Part shown: piece after piece, positions 51,076-60,360 of the stretch
How the letters are laid out: every line of letters begins with the position of its first letter
How positions within the stretch are numbered: the stretch's first letter is position 1
DNA from: Neisseria macacae ATCC 33926
GTDB lineage: Bacteria > Pseudomonadota > Gammaproteobacteria > Burkholderiales > Neisseriaceae
NCBI RefSeq assembly: GCF_022749495.1
Contig: NZ_CP094241.1
Coordinates: 2,728,001 to 2,792,000, forward strand
DNA: 64,000 bases
Reading direction: 5' to 3'
Position numbers and translations under genes: made by a program
The notes under the pieces: generated by a model
Told to the model about the DNA's origin: nothing
Database searches by the model: none
Seen by the model: the letters and a program-made list of their open reading frames with translations, nothing else

Positions 51076-53700
51076 TTACTCCCCGCCTTCAACAATCTGT
51101 TTGAGGCGGTACAGTGCGTCTAGGGCTTCGCGGGGGGTGAGGTCGTCGGGGCGGAGTTGGTTTAGGGCTTCGGCGAGTGCGTGGTGGGCGGGGTGGTTTT
51201 CTTGGCTTGCGGTGGTTTGGGCTTCAGTGTCCGCTGTTTCGTCTTGGCTAAATCCGCTGTATTCGTTTTCAGGCGACAGGGTGCTGAAGATGTCCAACTG
51301 CGGACGGACGGCGGCGGCTTGGGCTTCGAGTTCGTCCAGATGTTTTTGGGCGGCTTTGAGGGCGCGGTTGGGCAGACCGGCGAGTTTGGCGACGGCAATG
51401 CCGTAGCTTTTGCTGGCGGGACCGGGTTCGATGTGGTGGAGGAAGACGATGTCTTGTCCTTGTTCGAGCGCGGAGAGGTGCATGTTGACTGCCGTCGCGT
51501 GGGCTTCGGGCAGTTTGGTCAGTTCGAAATAGTGGGTGGCGAAGAGGCTGAAGGATTTGTTTTTTTGCAGCAGGTGTTCGGCGATGGCGTGTGCGAGGGC
51601 GAGGCCGTCGAAGGTGGAGGTGCCGCGTCCGACTTCGTCCATGAGGACGAGGGATTGTTCGGTGGCGTGGTGGAGGATGTAGGCGGTTTCGCTCATTTCG
51701 ACCATGAAGGTGGAGCGGTTGGAGGCGAGGTCGTCGGAGGCGCCGATGCGGGTGAAGATTTGGTCGATGGGCCCGATTTGGGCGGTATCGGCGGGGACGA
51801 AGCTGCCGGTGTGCGCCATGAGGACGATGTGGGCGACTTGGCGCATGTAGGTGGATTTGCCGCCCATGTTGGGGCCGGTCAGGAGCATGAGGCGGTGTTT
51901 GTGGTCGAGGCGGGTGTGGTTGGCGGTGAAGTGGCGCACTTGCTGCTCGACGACGGGATGGCGGCCGTTTTCGATATGGATGACAGGGTAGTCGGCGAAC
52001 TCGGGGCAGACGAAGCCGCGTTCGGCGGCGGTGGCGGCGAAGGTGGAGAGTACGTCGAGGGCGGCGGCGGCTTTGGCGGCTTTTTGAAGCTGGGAAAGGG
52101 TCGTCTGAATGTCTTTGAGGAGGGCTTCAAACAGGCGTTTTTCCAATGCCAATGCCTGCTCTTGCGCGGTCAGGACTTTGTCTTCGAAGGTTTTGAGTTC
52201 GGGGGTGATGAAGCGTTCGGCGTTTTTCAGGGTCTGGCGGCGTTGGTAGTCGGCAGGGGCTTGTTCGGCTTGGACTTTGGATAGCTCGATGTAGAAGCCG
52301 TGGACGCGGTTGAACTCGACTTTGAGGGTGGAGAGGCCGGTGCGTTCGCGTTCGCGCGCTTCGAGGTCGAGCAGGAATTCGTCGCCGTGGTTTTGGATGT
52401 GGCGCAACTCGTCGAGTTCTGCGGAATAGCCTTGGTTAATGACGCCGCCGTCTTTGAGCCAGACGGCGGGTTCGGGCATCATGGCGGCTTTGAGGGTTTC
52501 GGCGACGGGCAGGGTTTCGGGGAAAACAGCTTTGAGGGTTTCTAAGAGACTGCTGCCCTCGGCGGACAATTCGATTTCGGACAGGGCAAACAGGCTGTCA
52601 CGCAGGGCGGCGAGGTCGCGCGGGCGGGCGTTGCCGACGGCGATGCGGGCGGCGATGCGTTCGATGTCTGCAATGTTTTTCAGACGGCCTTGCAGGGTTT
52701 CGCATTGCGAACCCAGCGCGGCAACGGCTTCTTGGCGGGCGCGGATGTGGGCGCGGCTGCGTAAGGGGTGGTGCAGCCAGAGTGCCAAGAGGCGGCTGCC
52801 CATGTGGGTGGCGCAGCCGTCGAGTATGGAAAACAGGGTCGGCGATTTTTTGCCGGAGAGGGTTTGCGTGATTTCGAGATTGCGGCGCGTGGCGGCATCC
52901 ATGCCGATATATTGGCTGTCGGTTTCGAGCGAAATGCCGTCGAGGTGTTGCGGCAACAGGTTTTGCGTCAGGCGGATGTAGTTCAACAGCGCGCCCGCCG
53001 CGCCGACGGCGGCTTCGTGTTCCTTGCCGTCCAAACCAAAGCCGTGCAGGTCTTGGCAGCCGAAGTATTCGGTCAACAATTTCGCGCCCGCGTCGGCGGC
53101 AAACTGCCACGAGTTCAGGCGCGTGATGTTGGCAGAGGTCGTCTGAAAACCATTAGGCAGGCTTTTGCCTTCGGGCAACAGGATTTCCGCCGCCTGCAAA
53201 CGCGCCAGCTCGTCGGCGAGTTTGTCCGCCGTCGTCAGCTTGGTTTTGAATTCGCCGCTTTGCAAAGATGCCCACGCGATGGCGATGTGTTTTTTATCCG
53301 CGTTCACCGCCGCGATGCGGTTGGTTTCCTTGTCTTCCAAAAACGCCGCGTCGGTCAGCGTGCCGGGCGTAACGATGCGCACGACTTTGCGCTCCACCGG
53401 CCCTTTGCCCGCGCCGACTTCGCCCACCTGCTCGCACACCGCCACGCTTTTGCCCATCTTCACCAGCCGCGCCAGATACTGCTCCGCCGCGTGAAACGGC
53501 ACGCCCGCCATCTTAATCGGCACGCCGTCCATCTGCCCGCGCGTGGTCAGGGTGATGTCCAACAGCTTCGCCGCTTCCACCGCGTCATCCAAAAACAGCT
53601 CGTAAAAATCGCCCATGCGGTAAAACACCAGCTTGTCGGCGTGCTGCGATTTGATGGCGAGATACTGCTGCATCATCGGGGAAACGGCGGATTTGCTCAT
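51076..53700 (-). CDS. mutS: DNA mismatch repair protein MutS
   Basis: MutS recognises mismatches and small loops and starts repair with MutL. The 874-residue protein has the mismatch-binding motif FYRMGDFYELF (near residue 30; the Phe and Glu contact the base), connector, lever and clamp domains, and the ATPase with Walker A TGPNMGGKST, the Walker B region LVLMDEVGRGTST and the signature segment before it. I start at MSKSAVSPMMQQYL, with AAGG upstream; a five-codon longer form is unlikely. Intact mutS predicts a non-mutator strain as far as this gene is concerned. DUS are read in frame (GFQTTS and others). Confidence 0.97.
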   Translation of the reverse strand: MSKSAVSPMMQQYLAIKSQHADKLVFYRMGDFYELFLDDAVEAAKLLDITLTTRGQMDGVPIKMAGVPFHAAEQYLARLVKMGKSVAVCEQVGEVGAGKGPVERKVVRIVTPGTLTDAAFLEDKETNRIAAVNADKKHIAIAWASLQSGEFKTKLTTADKLADELARLQAAEILLPEGKSLPNGFQTTSANITRLNSWQFAADAGAKLLTEYFGCQDLHGFGLDGKEHEAAVGAAGALLNYIRLTQNLLPQHLDGISLETDSQYIGMDAATRRNLEITQTLSGKKSPTLFSILDGCATHMGSRLLALWLHHPLRSRAHIRARQEAVAALGSQCETLQGRLKNIADIERIAARIAVGNARPRDLAALRDSLFALSEIELSAEGSSLLETLKAVFPETLPVAETLKAAMMPEPAVWLKDGGVINQGYSAELDELRHIQNHGDEFLLDLEARERERTGLSTLKVEFNRVHGFYIELSKVQAEQAPADYQRRQTLKNAERFITPELKTFEDKVLTAQEQALALEKRLFEALLKDIQTTLSQLQKAAKAAAALDVLSTFAATAAERGFVCPEFADYPVIHIENGRHPVVEQQVRHFTANHTRLDHKHRLMLLTGPNMGGKSTYMRQVAHIVLMAHTGSFVPADTAQIGPIDQIFTRIGASDDLASNRSTFMVEMSETAYILHHATEQSLVLMDEVGRGTSTFDGLALAHAIAEHLLQKNKSFSLFATHYFELTKLPEAHATAVNMHLSALEQGQDIVFLHHIEPGPASKSYGIAVAKLAGLPNRALKAAQKHLDELEAQAAAVRPQLDIFSTLSPENEYSGFSQDETADTEAQTTASQENHPAHHALAEALNQLRPDDLTPREALDALYRLKQIVEGGE

Positions 53701-53736
53701 GGGAATGCCTTGCAAAACGGAAAAGCCTTATTGTAG

Positions 53737-53782
53737 CAAAAGGTCGTCTGAAACCCTAAAACAAGGTTTCAGACGACCTTTT
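53737..53782. repeat. Inverted DUS pair upstream of mutS
   Basis: AAAAGGTCGTCTGAAACCCT and AAGGTTTCAGACGACCTTTTA. It is downstream of the DUF4424-like gene (stop at 53800) and would terminate it on the minus strand. Confidence 0.75.
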
Positions 53783-53799
53783 ATGTATGCTGCTTTGGG

Positions 53800-54741
53800 T
53801 TAGTCGTAAACGAAAATGATGTCCAAGTCTTTTTTCGGCAGGAAATTTTCTTTGACTGCTTGGAAACGGTTCGGCCCGACTTTGCGCAGGGATTTGTCCC
53901 AGCAGAGCGACAGCACGGTATTGGGCTCACGGTCTATGGTCAGGGTGAATTTACCGATGGGTTTTGCCCAGTTGGCACCTGTGGTCAGGATATAGCCCAA
54001 ATGGTGATAGACATTTGAAGCTTCTTTCACATTTTTAAAGTTGTTAAGGAAGTTTTCATCCATGCAGTAAGCGTCTATAAATGCTTTGCTGTCTTTGGCT
54101 TTGAGCGAAGGCAGGAAGCTGCCGCCGACCAGCGGGGTGTATTGGTGTTTGATTTCGGTGACGCTGCCGGCTTTGAAGGTTTGCTTCCAGCTGTAAACAA
54201 TCTGCGCCGACCAATCGGGCAGTTCATCCGGCTGCTTGGGCAGCATGGATTGGACTTTGGCGGAGCGGCAGGCTCTGATTTTGCTGCCGATTTTTTCACC
54301 GTCTTGCTTTTGCGTCCAAGGGTGCATCAGTTCCTGATCGCTCAAACCGCATTTTTTCAAATCGGCGGTCACGTCCACCAGCGAGCCGTTACTCCGTTCA
54401 AAATAAGCACGGACGTGGGCTTGCGGGCGGACAGGTTTACCGTCGGCGTAAATTCGGAAGCTGTCAACCAAGCCTTTGGTGTCGGCAAAGTCGTAATCGG
54501 TGAAAGCAGGGACAATCGGCAAAGGGAAAAGGACGGTTTCGGTAAGGTCTTGCGAGGAGGTGTTTTTAAACCGGTAATGCACGCGAATCTGGTGTTCGCT
54601 GATGTACAAATCTTCGCTCTGCATATCGATATGCGGATTTTTCAGATATTTGATGCCGCTTGTGCTGACTGTACCCATGCTGTCGTTGGCATGGGCTGCT
54701 CCGGCAAGCAGGAGGAGCATTAGGAAGGTATTGGGTTTCAT
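53800..54741 (-). CDS. DUF4424-like exported protein
   Basis: The 313-residue product has a signal peptide (FLMLLLLAGAAHA) and a periplasmic domain beginning NDSMGTVSTSGIKYLKNPHIDMQSEDLYISEHQIRVHYRF, the pattern of the DUF4424 family (short proteins with interstrand strands and a 'vault'-like beta fold). The middle part has four or five Cys (KKCGLSD, IRACRS, AYCMDE, SLCWDK) that could form disulfides. The role is unknown. It lies upstream of mutS on the same strand, separated by a DUS pair, so it is transcribed alone. Confidence 0.75.
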   Translation of the reverse strand: MKPNTFLMLLLLAGAAHANDSMGTVSTSGIKYLKNPHIDMQSEDLYISEHQIRVHYRFKNTSSQDLTETVLFPLPIVPAFTDYDFADTKGLVDSFRIYADGKPVRPQAHVRAYFERSNGSLVDVTADLKKCGLSDQELMHPWTQKQDGEKIGSKIRACRSAKVQSMLPKQPDELPDWSAQIVYSWKQTFKAGSVTEIKHQYTPLVGGSFLPSLKAKDSKAFIDAYCMDENFLNNFKNVKEASNVYHHLGYILTTGANWAKPIGKFTLTIDREPNTVLSLCWDKSLRKVGPNRFQAVKENFLPKKDLDIIFVYD

Positions 54742-54760
54742 GGGTTCAAAGTCCTTAAAA

Positions 54761-54794
54761 ATAGGTCGTCTGAAACGGCATTTCAGACGACCTT
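54761..54794. terminator. Inverted DUS pair after the peptide-transporter gene
   Basis: AGGTCGTCTGAAA and TTTCAGACGACCT with an 8-base loop, 17 bases beyond the POT stop. Confidence 0.75.
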
Positions 54795-54810
54795 CTTAAC
54801 GAATCAGTAT

Positions 54811-56268
54811 TTAATCCGCGCCTTTGAGCATTTTATTCAAAATAGGTACGAGTAGCAATAATACCAAACCAGTGATTACGCCTATGCCGCAAAGCATCCA
54901 GTAGAAATCCAGCGGGGCTTTCTTATCGAATCCTTCTTTGAACAACACGCCGCCCAAAGTGAAGCCCAACGAAAAGCCCAAGAAGTTGAGCGCGACCATT
55001 TGGGTTTTGAACATGGGCGGGGCGATTTTGGTGGCGATAGAAAGTGCAATCGGCGAGATCATCAGTTCGCCTATGGTGATGGCGAGCAAGATCAGCGCGA
55101 ACACAATAATCGGCATGGGTGTCTCTGATGAAATATACGGTACGAATCCAAGATAGGATATGCCGACAACAATCATCGCCAACACGAATTTAAACGGGGT
55201 TTTCGGCTGATATTTGCCCATTTTCGTCCAAATCGCCGCCATCACGCCGGAGAAGAGGACGACCCACATACTTTGGATCGAGTCTTTCCATGCGACGGGG
55301 ACAGTCCAGCCGAATAGGGTGCGGTCAACCGTTTTGTCAAAATACACCGTCGCCACGGTATAGACTTGGAACCAGACCGACCAAAACAGGCAGATGGTCA
55401 GAAACAGCGGGATATAGGCAATGATGTGGCGTTTGTTTTCAGACGACACATGGCTGCTGCCGAGCAGACGCGCGAAATAGGCAATGACGGTAAGAATGAC
55501 CGTGCCGAGCAGGAATTTGGAGAAGTTGTCCAAATTGAGCGCGCCCGAGGCAATCAGGCTGCCGATAACCAAGACAATCAACACGGCGACTGCCACCGCG
55601 GTTTTCACTTTTTCAGGACGCAGCGGATTGGGCGCAGGCGTATGCGGCAGCAGTTTGCGTCCCGCAGAGTAACGCCACAGCCCGAAAGCCATACCGACTG
55701 CCGCCGCGCCGAAGCCGTAGTGGAAACCCATCTTCGTTTGCAGCAAGCCCGTCAGGAGCGGGCCTAAGAAGCCGCCGATGTTGATGGAGATATAGAAAAT
55801 GGAAAAACCGGCATCGCGCAGTGGCTTCATGTGATCCGCCTCATAAAGCGAGCCGACCATCGAGCTTGCCGACGATTTCACGCCGCCGCTGCCCAGTGCG
55901 ATGAGTACCAAGCCGCATAGCAGTCCGTACAGACCCGGTGCGATTGCCAAAACAATGTGTCCGAGCATGACCACGATGCCGGAAATAAACAGCGTTCTCT
56001 CCGCGCCCCAAATCCGGTCGGCAAGCCATGCGCCGAGTATGGTGGACAAATAAACGCTGCCGCCGTATGCGCCGACGATGCCGCCGGCGAGCGACTCGTT
56101 TATGCCCAAACCGCCTTTATTGGCAGCGTAATAGAGATAGATCATTAAGATACCCTGCATCCCGTAAAACGAGAAACGTTCCCACAATTCGATATGGAAC
56201 AGGGTAGAGAGCTGGATGGGATGCCCGAAGAAGGTTTTTTCCTTGCGGGCGGACTGGTTGTCAGACAT
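54811..56268 (-). CDS. POT family proton-dependent oligopeptide transporter
   Basis: This 485-residue inner membrane protein belongs to the POT/PTR family importing di- and tripeptides with protons. It has the ExxERF motif as ELWERFSFYG (helix 1), the following GILMIYLYYA, and FYISINIGGFLGPLLTG (the PTR signature FYxxINxG). I count about 14 membrane helices. AGGAGAA precedes the start. Related E. coli proteins are DtpA-D. It may supply peptides as nitrogen or carbon source. A DUS is read in frame at 55438-55447 within a loop (VSSENK on the coding strand). Confidence 0.93.
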   Translation of the reverse strand: MSDNQSARKEKTFFGHPIQLSTLFHIELWERFSFYGMQGILMIYLYYAANKGGLGINESLAGGIVGAYGGSVYLSTILGAWLADRIWGAERTLFISGIVVMLGHIVLAIAPGLYGLLCGLVLIALGSGGVKSSASSMVGSLYEADHMKPLRDAGFSIFYISINIGGFLGPLLTGLLQTKMGFHYGFGAAAVGMAFGLWRYSAGRKLLPHTPAPNPLRPEKVKTAVAVAVLIVLVIGSLIASGALNLDNFSKFLLGTVILTVIAYFARLLGSSHVSSENKRHIIAYIPLFLTICLFWSVWFQVYTVATVYFDKTVDRTLFGWTVPVAWKDSIQSMWVVLFSGVMAAIWTKMGKYQPKTPFKFVLAMIVVGISYLGFVPYISSETPMPIIVFALILLAITIGELMISPIALSIATKIAPPMFKTQMVALNFLGFSLGFTLGGVLFKEGFDKKAPLDFYWMLCGIGVITGLVLLLLVPILNKMLKGAD

Positions 56269-56622
56269 ATTAAAGTTCTCCTGTTGGCAGAGGTTGGGCA
56301 GACGGACCGCCCCGGCGGAAACCTGCCTGCCCCGCCGGCATTTTCAATATTTTTCTTAGAGCGGGCGCGGGCGTAAGGATTGCCTGCCGCACCCTGCGGG
56401 TTTGGCGGGAAACGCCCGTATCCGATGCTTTCATCTAGGATTTACAGGAGTTTACGATGCCAAACATTTTTCGGTTTTTAGCCGAATCTGAAACGCTTGT
56501 CAAACGGCATATGGCAAAGGTTTGAGGCTGCACAGGTAAACCGCATTTTGATTTAAGCAGGGGTCGTCTGAAAACGTATCGGCAAAAAGGAGGCATTTTC
56601 AGGCGGAAGGCGCGGGCGTATC
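56269..56622. other. Intergenic region between POT and GNAT genes
   Basis: 354 bases with a GC-rich inverted segment near 56310-56340, one DUS at 56563-56574, and a 22-codon frame with good ribosome site (see 56457-56525). Nothing else is supported. Confidence 0.4.
56457..56525 (+). CDS. Possible 22-codon small ORF
   Basis: ATG at 56457 is preceded by AGGAG with seven bases spacing. The peptide starts MPNIFRFLAESETLVKRHM and ends two codons later. It is not recognised. It could be a leader peptide for the downstream GNAT gene (98 bases away), a small protein, or chance. Confidence 0.3.
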   Translation: MPNIFRFLAESETLVKRHMAKV

Positions 56623-57099
56623 ATGCCCTTCATGAACATCACGCCTTTACGCCCCGAACACGTCGAACCGCTCGCCCGTGCGCTTTATCTGCAATGGCAT
56701 GACTTTGCGCCGTGGTCGTCTATGGAGAAAATCCGCGCCTATTACGCGGAATGCCTAAACGGTGAAAACCTGCCGCTGGCGTTTGCCGCCGTCGGAAAGG
56801 ACGGCGCGCTGCTGGGTTCGGCCGCGCTCAAACGGCACGATATGGAAGAATTTCCCCAATACGAATATTGGCTGGGCGATGTGTTCGTTTTGCCCGAACA
56901 CAGGGGGACGGGCGTGGGCGCTCTGTTGATTGGACACTGCCTCGCCGCCGCCCGCCAAATGCACCTGCCCAAGCTTTACCTTTATACGCCGGACGTGCAG
57001 TCGGTTTACGAGAAATACGGCTGGCGTGAAATTAAGACCTGTCGGCACAACGGCGAGACGGTGTCGGTAATGGAATTGGTATTGGAGGGGGACGGATAA
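56623..57099 (+). CDS. GNAT family N-acetyltransferase
   Basis: The 158-residue protein has the GNAT fold: motif A with the acetyl-CoA loop VLPEHRGTGVGALLIGHCL (about residues 89-108), preceded by a strand (YWLGDVFV) and followed by a Tyr region (LYTPDVQSVYEKYGW) that holds the usual catalytic Tyr. The substrate cannot be told. GGAAGG is 12 bases before the first of two close ATGs, and I take the first. A DUS pair ends the gene. Confidence 0.85.
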   Translation: MPFMNITPLRPEHVEPLARALYLQWHDFAPWSSMEKIRAYYAECLNGENLPLAFAAVGKDGALLGSAALKRHDMEEFPQYEYWLGDVFVLPEHRGTGVGALLIGHCLAAARQMHLPKLYLYTPDVQSVYEKYGWREIKTCRHNGETVSVMELVLEGDG

Positions 57100-57131
57100 T
57101 CCGGTTGAATATGACACCCATCTTGTGACGC

Positions 57132-57177
57132 AGGGGTCGTCTGAAAACCCAATCTTTGATTTTCAGACGACCTTTTT
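57132..57177. terminator. Inverted DUS pair, GNAT-gene terminator
   Basis: AGGGGTCGTCTGAAAAC and ATTTTCAGACGACCTTTTTG lie about 33 bases after the stop. Confidence 0.8.
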
Positions 57178-57217
57178 GTTTACGCATATGGGAACTGTTT
57201 ATCATTGCAACGTTCTA

Positions 57218-57280
57218 TAAAAGGATTGACTTCAAAGCGATACGGCGTTGCCGCGCCTTGTCCTGATTTGAAGTCTCTCC
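57218..57280. repeat. Mini or decayed Correia element
   Basis: GGATTGACTTCAAA and TTTGAAGTCTCTCC form the ends, with TACGGCGTTGCC and GCCTTGTCCTGAT retained from the CREE core and the middle 90 bases missing. Length is about 63 bp. Confidence 0.6.
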
Positions 57281-57292
57281 GGCATATTTGGG

Positions 57293-57352
57293 CTGAAGCG
57301 GAATCACTCGAAAACGGCGGCTTCATCACCGTTTTTATTGATCCCGCTTCAG
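57293..57352. repeat. 60-bp imperfect inverted repeat
   Basis: CTGAAGCGGAATCA and AAAACGG on the left pair with CCGTTTT and TGATCCCGCTTCAG on the right. It does not resemble DUS, CREE or REP. It lies 100 bases before the M16 peptidase gene and could be a leader hairpin or remnant. Confidence 0.6.
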
Positions 57353-57454
57353 CGCAGACTGAAACGGGCGGATAGCCGTTTCGTCCCGTTCTCGGTAATA
57401 TTTTGCACTCAAGCAGAGACTGCTCTGCGCCAGACCGACTGAGAGGAATCCAGA

Positions 57455-58822
57455 TTGAACAGCTTACGCCATCTTGCCCTGATATTTGCTTTGTCCGCGC
57501 CCGTACTCACGCTGGCGCAGACCGTATCGCAAACGCTGCCCAACGGGTTGAAGATTATTGTGAAAGAAGACCGCCGCGCACCGGTCGCCGTGTCGCAGCT
57601 TTGGTATAAAGTCGGCAGCGTGGATGAAAAACAGGGCAAAAGCGGTTTGAGCCATGCCTTGGAACACATGATGTTTAAAGGCACGCAGGCCGTACCTTCG
57701 GGAGAATTCAACCGCCGCGTCGCCGCTTTGGGCGGAGAGAACAATGCCTACACCAACCGCAGCGAGACGGTTTATTACGAAAATATCGCGGCGGCAAACC
57801 TGCCCGAAGTGTTGAAGCTCGAAGCCGACCGGATGCACAACCTCAATTTCAGCGATGAAGAATTTCAAAATGAAATGAACGTCATCCGCGAAGAACGCCG
57901 CCAACGCACGGAAGACACGGCGGACGGCAAGCTGTGGGAACAGGTGTATCTGAACAGCTTTACGCTGCCTTCGATGAAAGCCGCGGTCATCGGTTATATG
58001 GATGATTTGCACACGCTCAAAGCCGACGATTTGCGCGACTGGTATCGGCAATATTACGCGCCGAACAACGCCGTTTTGGTGATTGTCGGCGATGTCGATG
58101 CCAAGAAGACGCTCAAAACCGCGGCGGAACTGTTCGGCAACATTCCCGCCAAGCAGCAGCCCGACCGCAATATGCTTGCCAACGAACCGTTCAAACGCGA
58201 ACCTGTGAATTTTCAGACGACCTCGGTGGTCACGCGCCAACCCTTGGTCAGCTTGAACTACCGCGTCCCCGGATTGGAAAGTCTGGACGACAGACTGCCC
58301 TATGCGCTGGATGTCCTGTCGGAAATCTTGTCGGGCAATTCGTCCAGCCGCTTGGATAAAAACCTGATACGCGGCAAACAGATGGCTTTGAGTACGGGCG
58401 CAAGTTACGACCTGATCAGCCGTGAAATGCCGTTGTTCAGCATCTTCGCCATGCCGGCGGACAACGTCGAAGTCGATGCCGTCATCGCCGAATTGCGCCG
58501 CGAATTGAAAGACATCGCTGAAAACGGAGTCAGCACCGAAGAGCTGAACCGCATCAAAGCTCAGTCGGAAGCGTCCGAAATCTACGAGCGCGACTCTATG
58601 GAGGCACAGGCTTCCATCATCGGGCGGCTGGAGGCGCGCGGCTTCGAATACAGCGACGAAGCGGAAATCCGCCGCCGCCTGAAAGCCGTCAGCGTCGAAG
58701 ATGTGCAGGCCGCCGCGCAGTTGCTGACGGACGACCGCTTGGCGACCGTGGTTGTGATGCCCGATCCGAAAATCCTGTACCACCCGATTGTTCAGGCGGC
58801 AAACAAGCCTCAACCTAAATAA
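57455..58822 (+). CDS. M16 family zinc metallopeptidase, active subunit
   Basis: The 455-residue protein has a signal peptide (LALIFALSAPVLTLAQ) and the inverted zinc motif HALEH (His67, Glu70, His71), with the distal Glu expected in NVIREERRQR. These features make it an active periplasmic M16 peptidase, related to PqqL and processing peptidases. The start is a TTG at 57455 with AGAGGA upstream; no in-frame ATG would keep the signal. The next gene encodes an M16 protein without the zinc motif, so a heterodimer is expected. One DUS is read FQTTS in the middle linker. Confidence 0.9.
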   Translation: MNSLRHLALIFALSAPVLTLAQTVSQTLPNGLKIIVKEDRRAPVAVSQLWYKVGSVDEKQGKSGLSHALEHMMFKGTQAVPSGEFNRRVAALGGENNAYTNRSETVYYENIAAANLPEVLKLEADRMHNLNFSDEEFQNEMNVIREERRQRTEDTADGKLWEQVYLNSFTLPSMKAAVIGYMDDLHTLKADDLRDWYRQYYAPNNAVLVIVGDVDAKKTLKTAAELFGNIPAKQQPDRNMLANEPFKREPVNFQTTSVVTRQPLVSLNYRVPGLESLDDRLPYALDVLSEILSGNSSSRLDKNLIRGKQMALSTGASYDLISREMPLFSIFAMPADNVEVDAVIAELRRELKDIAENGVSTEELNRIKAQSEASEIYERDSMEAQASIIGRLEARGFEYSDEAEIRRRLKAVSVEDVQAAAQLLTDDRLATVVVMPDPKILYHPIVQAANKPQPK

Positions 58823-58831
58823 ACCGACCAA

Positions 58832-58873
58832 AGGGGTCGTCTGAAACCGTTTTTCCCGTTTTCAGACGACCTC
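58832..58873. terminator. Inverted DUS pair between the M16 genes
   Basis: AGGGGTCGTCTGAAAC and GTTTTCAGACGACCTCC lie 10 bases after the first M16 stop; it may reduce, not stop, expression of the partner. Confidence 0.6.
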
Positions 58874-58978
58874 CGAACCGCCCCGCCCGAAGTGGCACAT
58901 GACTCGGAACGGGACGGAATACGGCGCCAAACCGCCCTTCTGCCCCGGTAACCGGGTTAAACCGCAAAGGAATATCCG

Positions 58979-60277
58979 ATGAAATCCCTTCCCCTCATAT
59001 TAGCCCTCGCCTTCTCCACCGCCGCGCAGGCAGGCGTGGACATCCAACGCTGGACCACCGGCAACGGCACAGAAGTCCTTTTGGTCGAGCAACACGACAA
59101 CCCCATCGTCGATATGCAGGTCAACTTCAAAGGCGCGGGCAGCGTGTTCAACCCCGAAGGCAAAAGCGAAGTGGCGGAATTCACCGCCGCCCTGCTGACC
59201 GACGGCACGGAAAAGCTGGACGAAGAAGCCTTTAATGCCGCCGCCGACGACATTGCCGCCCAAATCGACAGCAGCAGCGGACAGGAAAGCTCTGCCGCCG
59301 TCTTGCGCAGCCTGAGCCGCCCCGAAACGCTCAAAAAAGCCGCCGGACTGCTCAACCAATCCCTGACGCACCCCCGTTTTGACCCCGCCGTGTTCGACCG
59401 CCGTCAAAAAGAGGCAGTGACCACCCTCCAGCAACAGGAAACCACCCCCGACTTCACCGCCGGACGCGCCCTGACCAAACTTGCCTATCCCGACCACCCA
59501 TACGGCAGCGGCGCCAACGTCACCACGGAGAGCATCCGCAAAGTCAACCTTGACGACATCCGCGCGTTCCACCGCAGCCGCTACGGCAAAGACAACGCCA
59601 TCGTCGCCATCGTCGGCGACATCAACCGCAAACAAGCCGACCAGCTTGTGAAAAACGTGTTGAACGGCCTGCCCGACCGCAGCAAAGCCGCCCACACCGT
59701 CCCGCCCGTCAAACCCAATCCGGCACAACGCCGCGACATCCCGTTTGCCGGCGAACAGGCGCAAGTCTTGCTCGGTATGCCGCTGATTAAACGCCACGAC
59801 CCCGACTATTACGCCTTGGTTGCCGGCAACTACATCCTCGGCGGCGGCGGCTTCGACAGCCGCCTGATGAAAGTCTTGCGCGACCGTTACGGCTACACCT
59901 ACGGCGTATACAGCAACCTCGAACCGGCGACCGAAGCGGGTATGTTCACCATCGCCTATTCCACCCAGAAGAAAAACACCAAAGATTCGCTCGTACAGGC
60001 TCAGGCAGTCATCAAACAATTCATCGAAGAAGGCCCGACCGAAGAAGAACTGGCACAAGCCAAAGCCAACATCATCGGCAGCTTCCCCCTGCGTTTCGAT
60101 TCCAACGCCAAACTGGTGAAATACCTCAGCATCATCGGTTATCACAACCTGCCCAACGACTATCTCGAAGCCTACCCCAAAGCCATCGGCAAATTGACCG
60201 TGGCGCAAGTCAAAGACGCTTGGAAGCGCCGCGTCAAACCTGAAGATTTGCACATTGTCGTCGTCGGTGCCGAATAA
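58979..60277 (+). CDS. M16 family protein, inactive partner subunit
   Basis: The 432-residue protein has a signal peptide (LILALAFSTAAQA) and the two-lobed M16 fold, but the position of HxxEH reads EVAEFTAAL, so zinc cannot bind. It retains the Arg/Tyr pair of the beta-like subunit in SRLMKVLRDRYGYTYGVYS, which in M16B heterodimers orients the substrate. Order active then inactive in one operon is common. The gap to the first gene is 156 bases. Natural substrates are unknown. Confidence 0.9.
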   Translation: MKSLPLILALAFSTAAQAGVDIQRWTTGNGTEVLLVEQHDNPIVDMQVNFKGAGSVFNPEGKSEVAEFTAALLTDGTEKLDEEAFNAAADDIAAQIDSSSGQESSAAVLRSLSRPETLKKAAGLLNQSLTHPRFDPAVFDRRQKEAVTTLQQQETTPDFTAGRALTKLAYPDHPYGSGANVTTESIRKVNLDDIRAFHRSRYGKDNAIVAIVGDINRKQADQLVKNVLNGLPDRSKAAHTVPPVKPNPAQRRDIPFAGEQAQVLLGMPLIKRHDPDYYALVAGNYILGGGGFDSRLMKVLRDRYGYTYGVYSNLEPATEAGMFTIAYSTQKKNTKDSLVQAQAVIKQFIEEGPTEEELAQAKANIIGSFPLRFDSNAKLVKYLSIIGYHNLPNDYLEAYPKAIGKLTVAQVKDAWKRRVKPEDLHIVVVGAE

Positions 60278-60360
60278 CCCCGCCGCCCATCCTTGTCCGA
60301 CGGATACAGCCTGTCGGACAAGGCTTGAGGGGAACGGCGGCTTCATTCCGCCGCACAGCA

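Noticed and set aside
57464..58831. 455-codon frame antisense to the first M16 gene
   Set aside because: Mirror of a gene with signal peptide and HxxEH motif on the plus strand.
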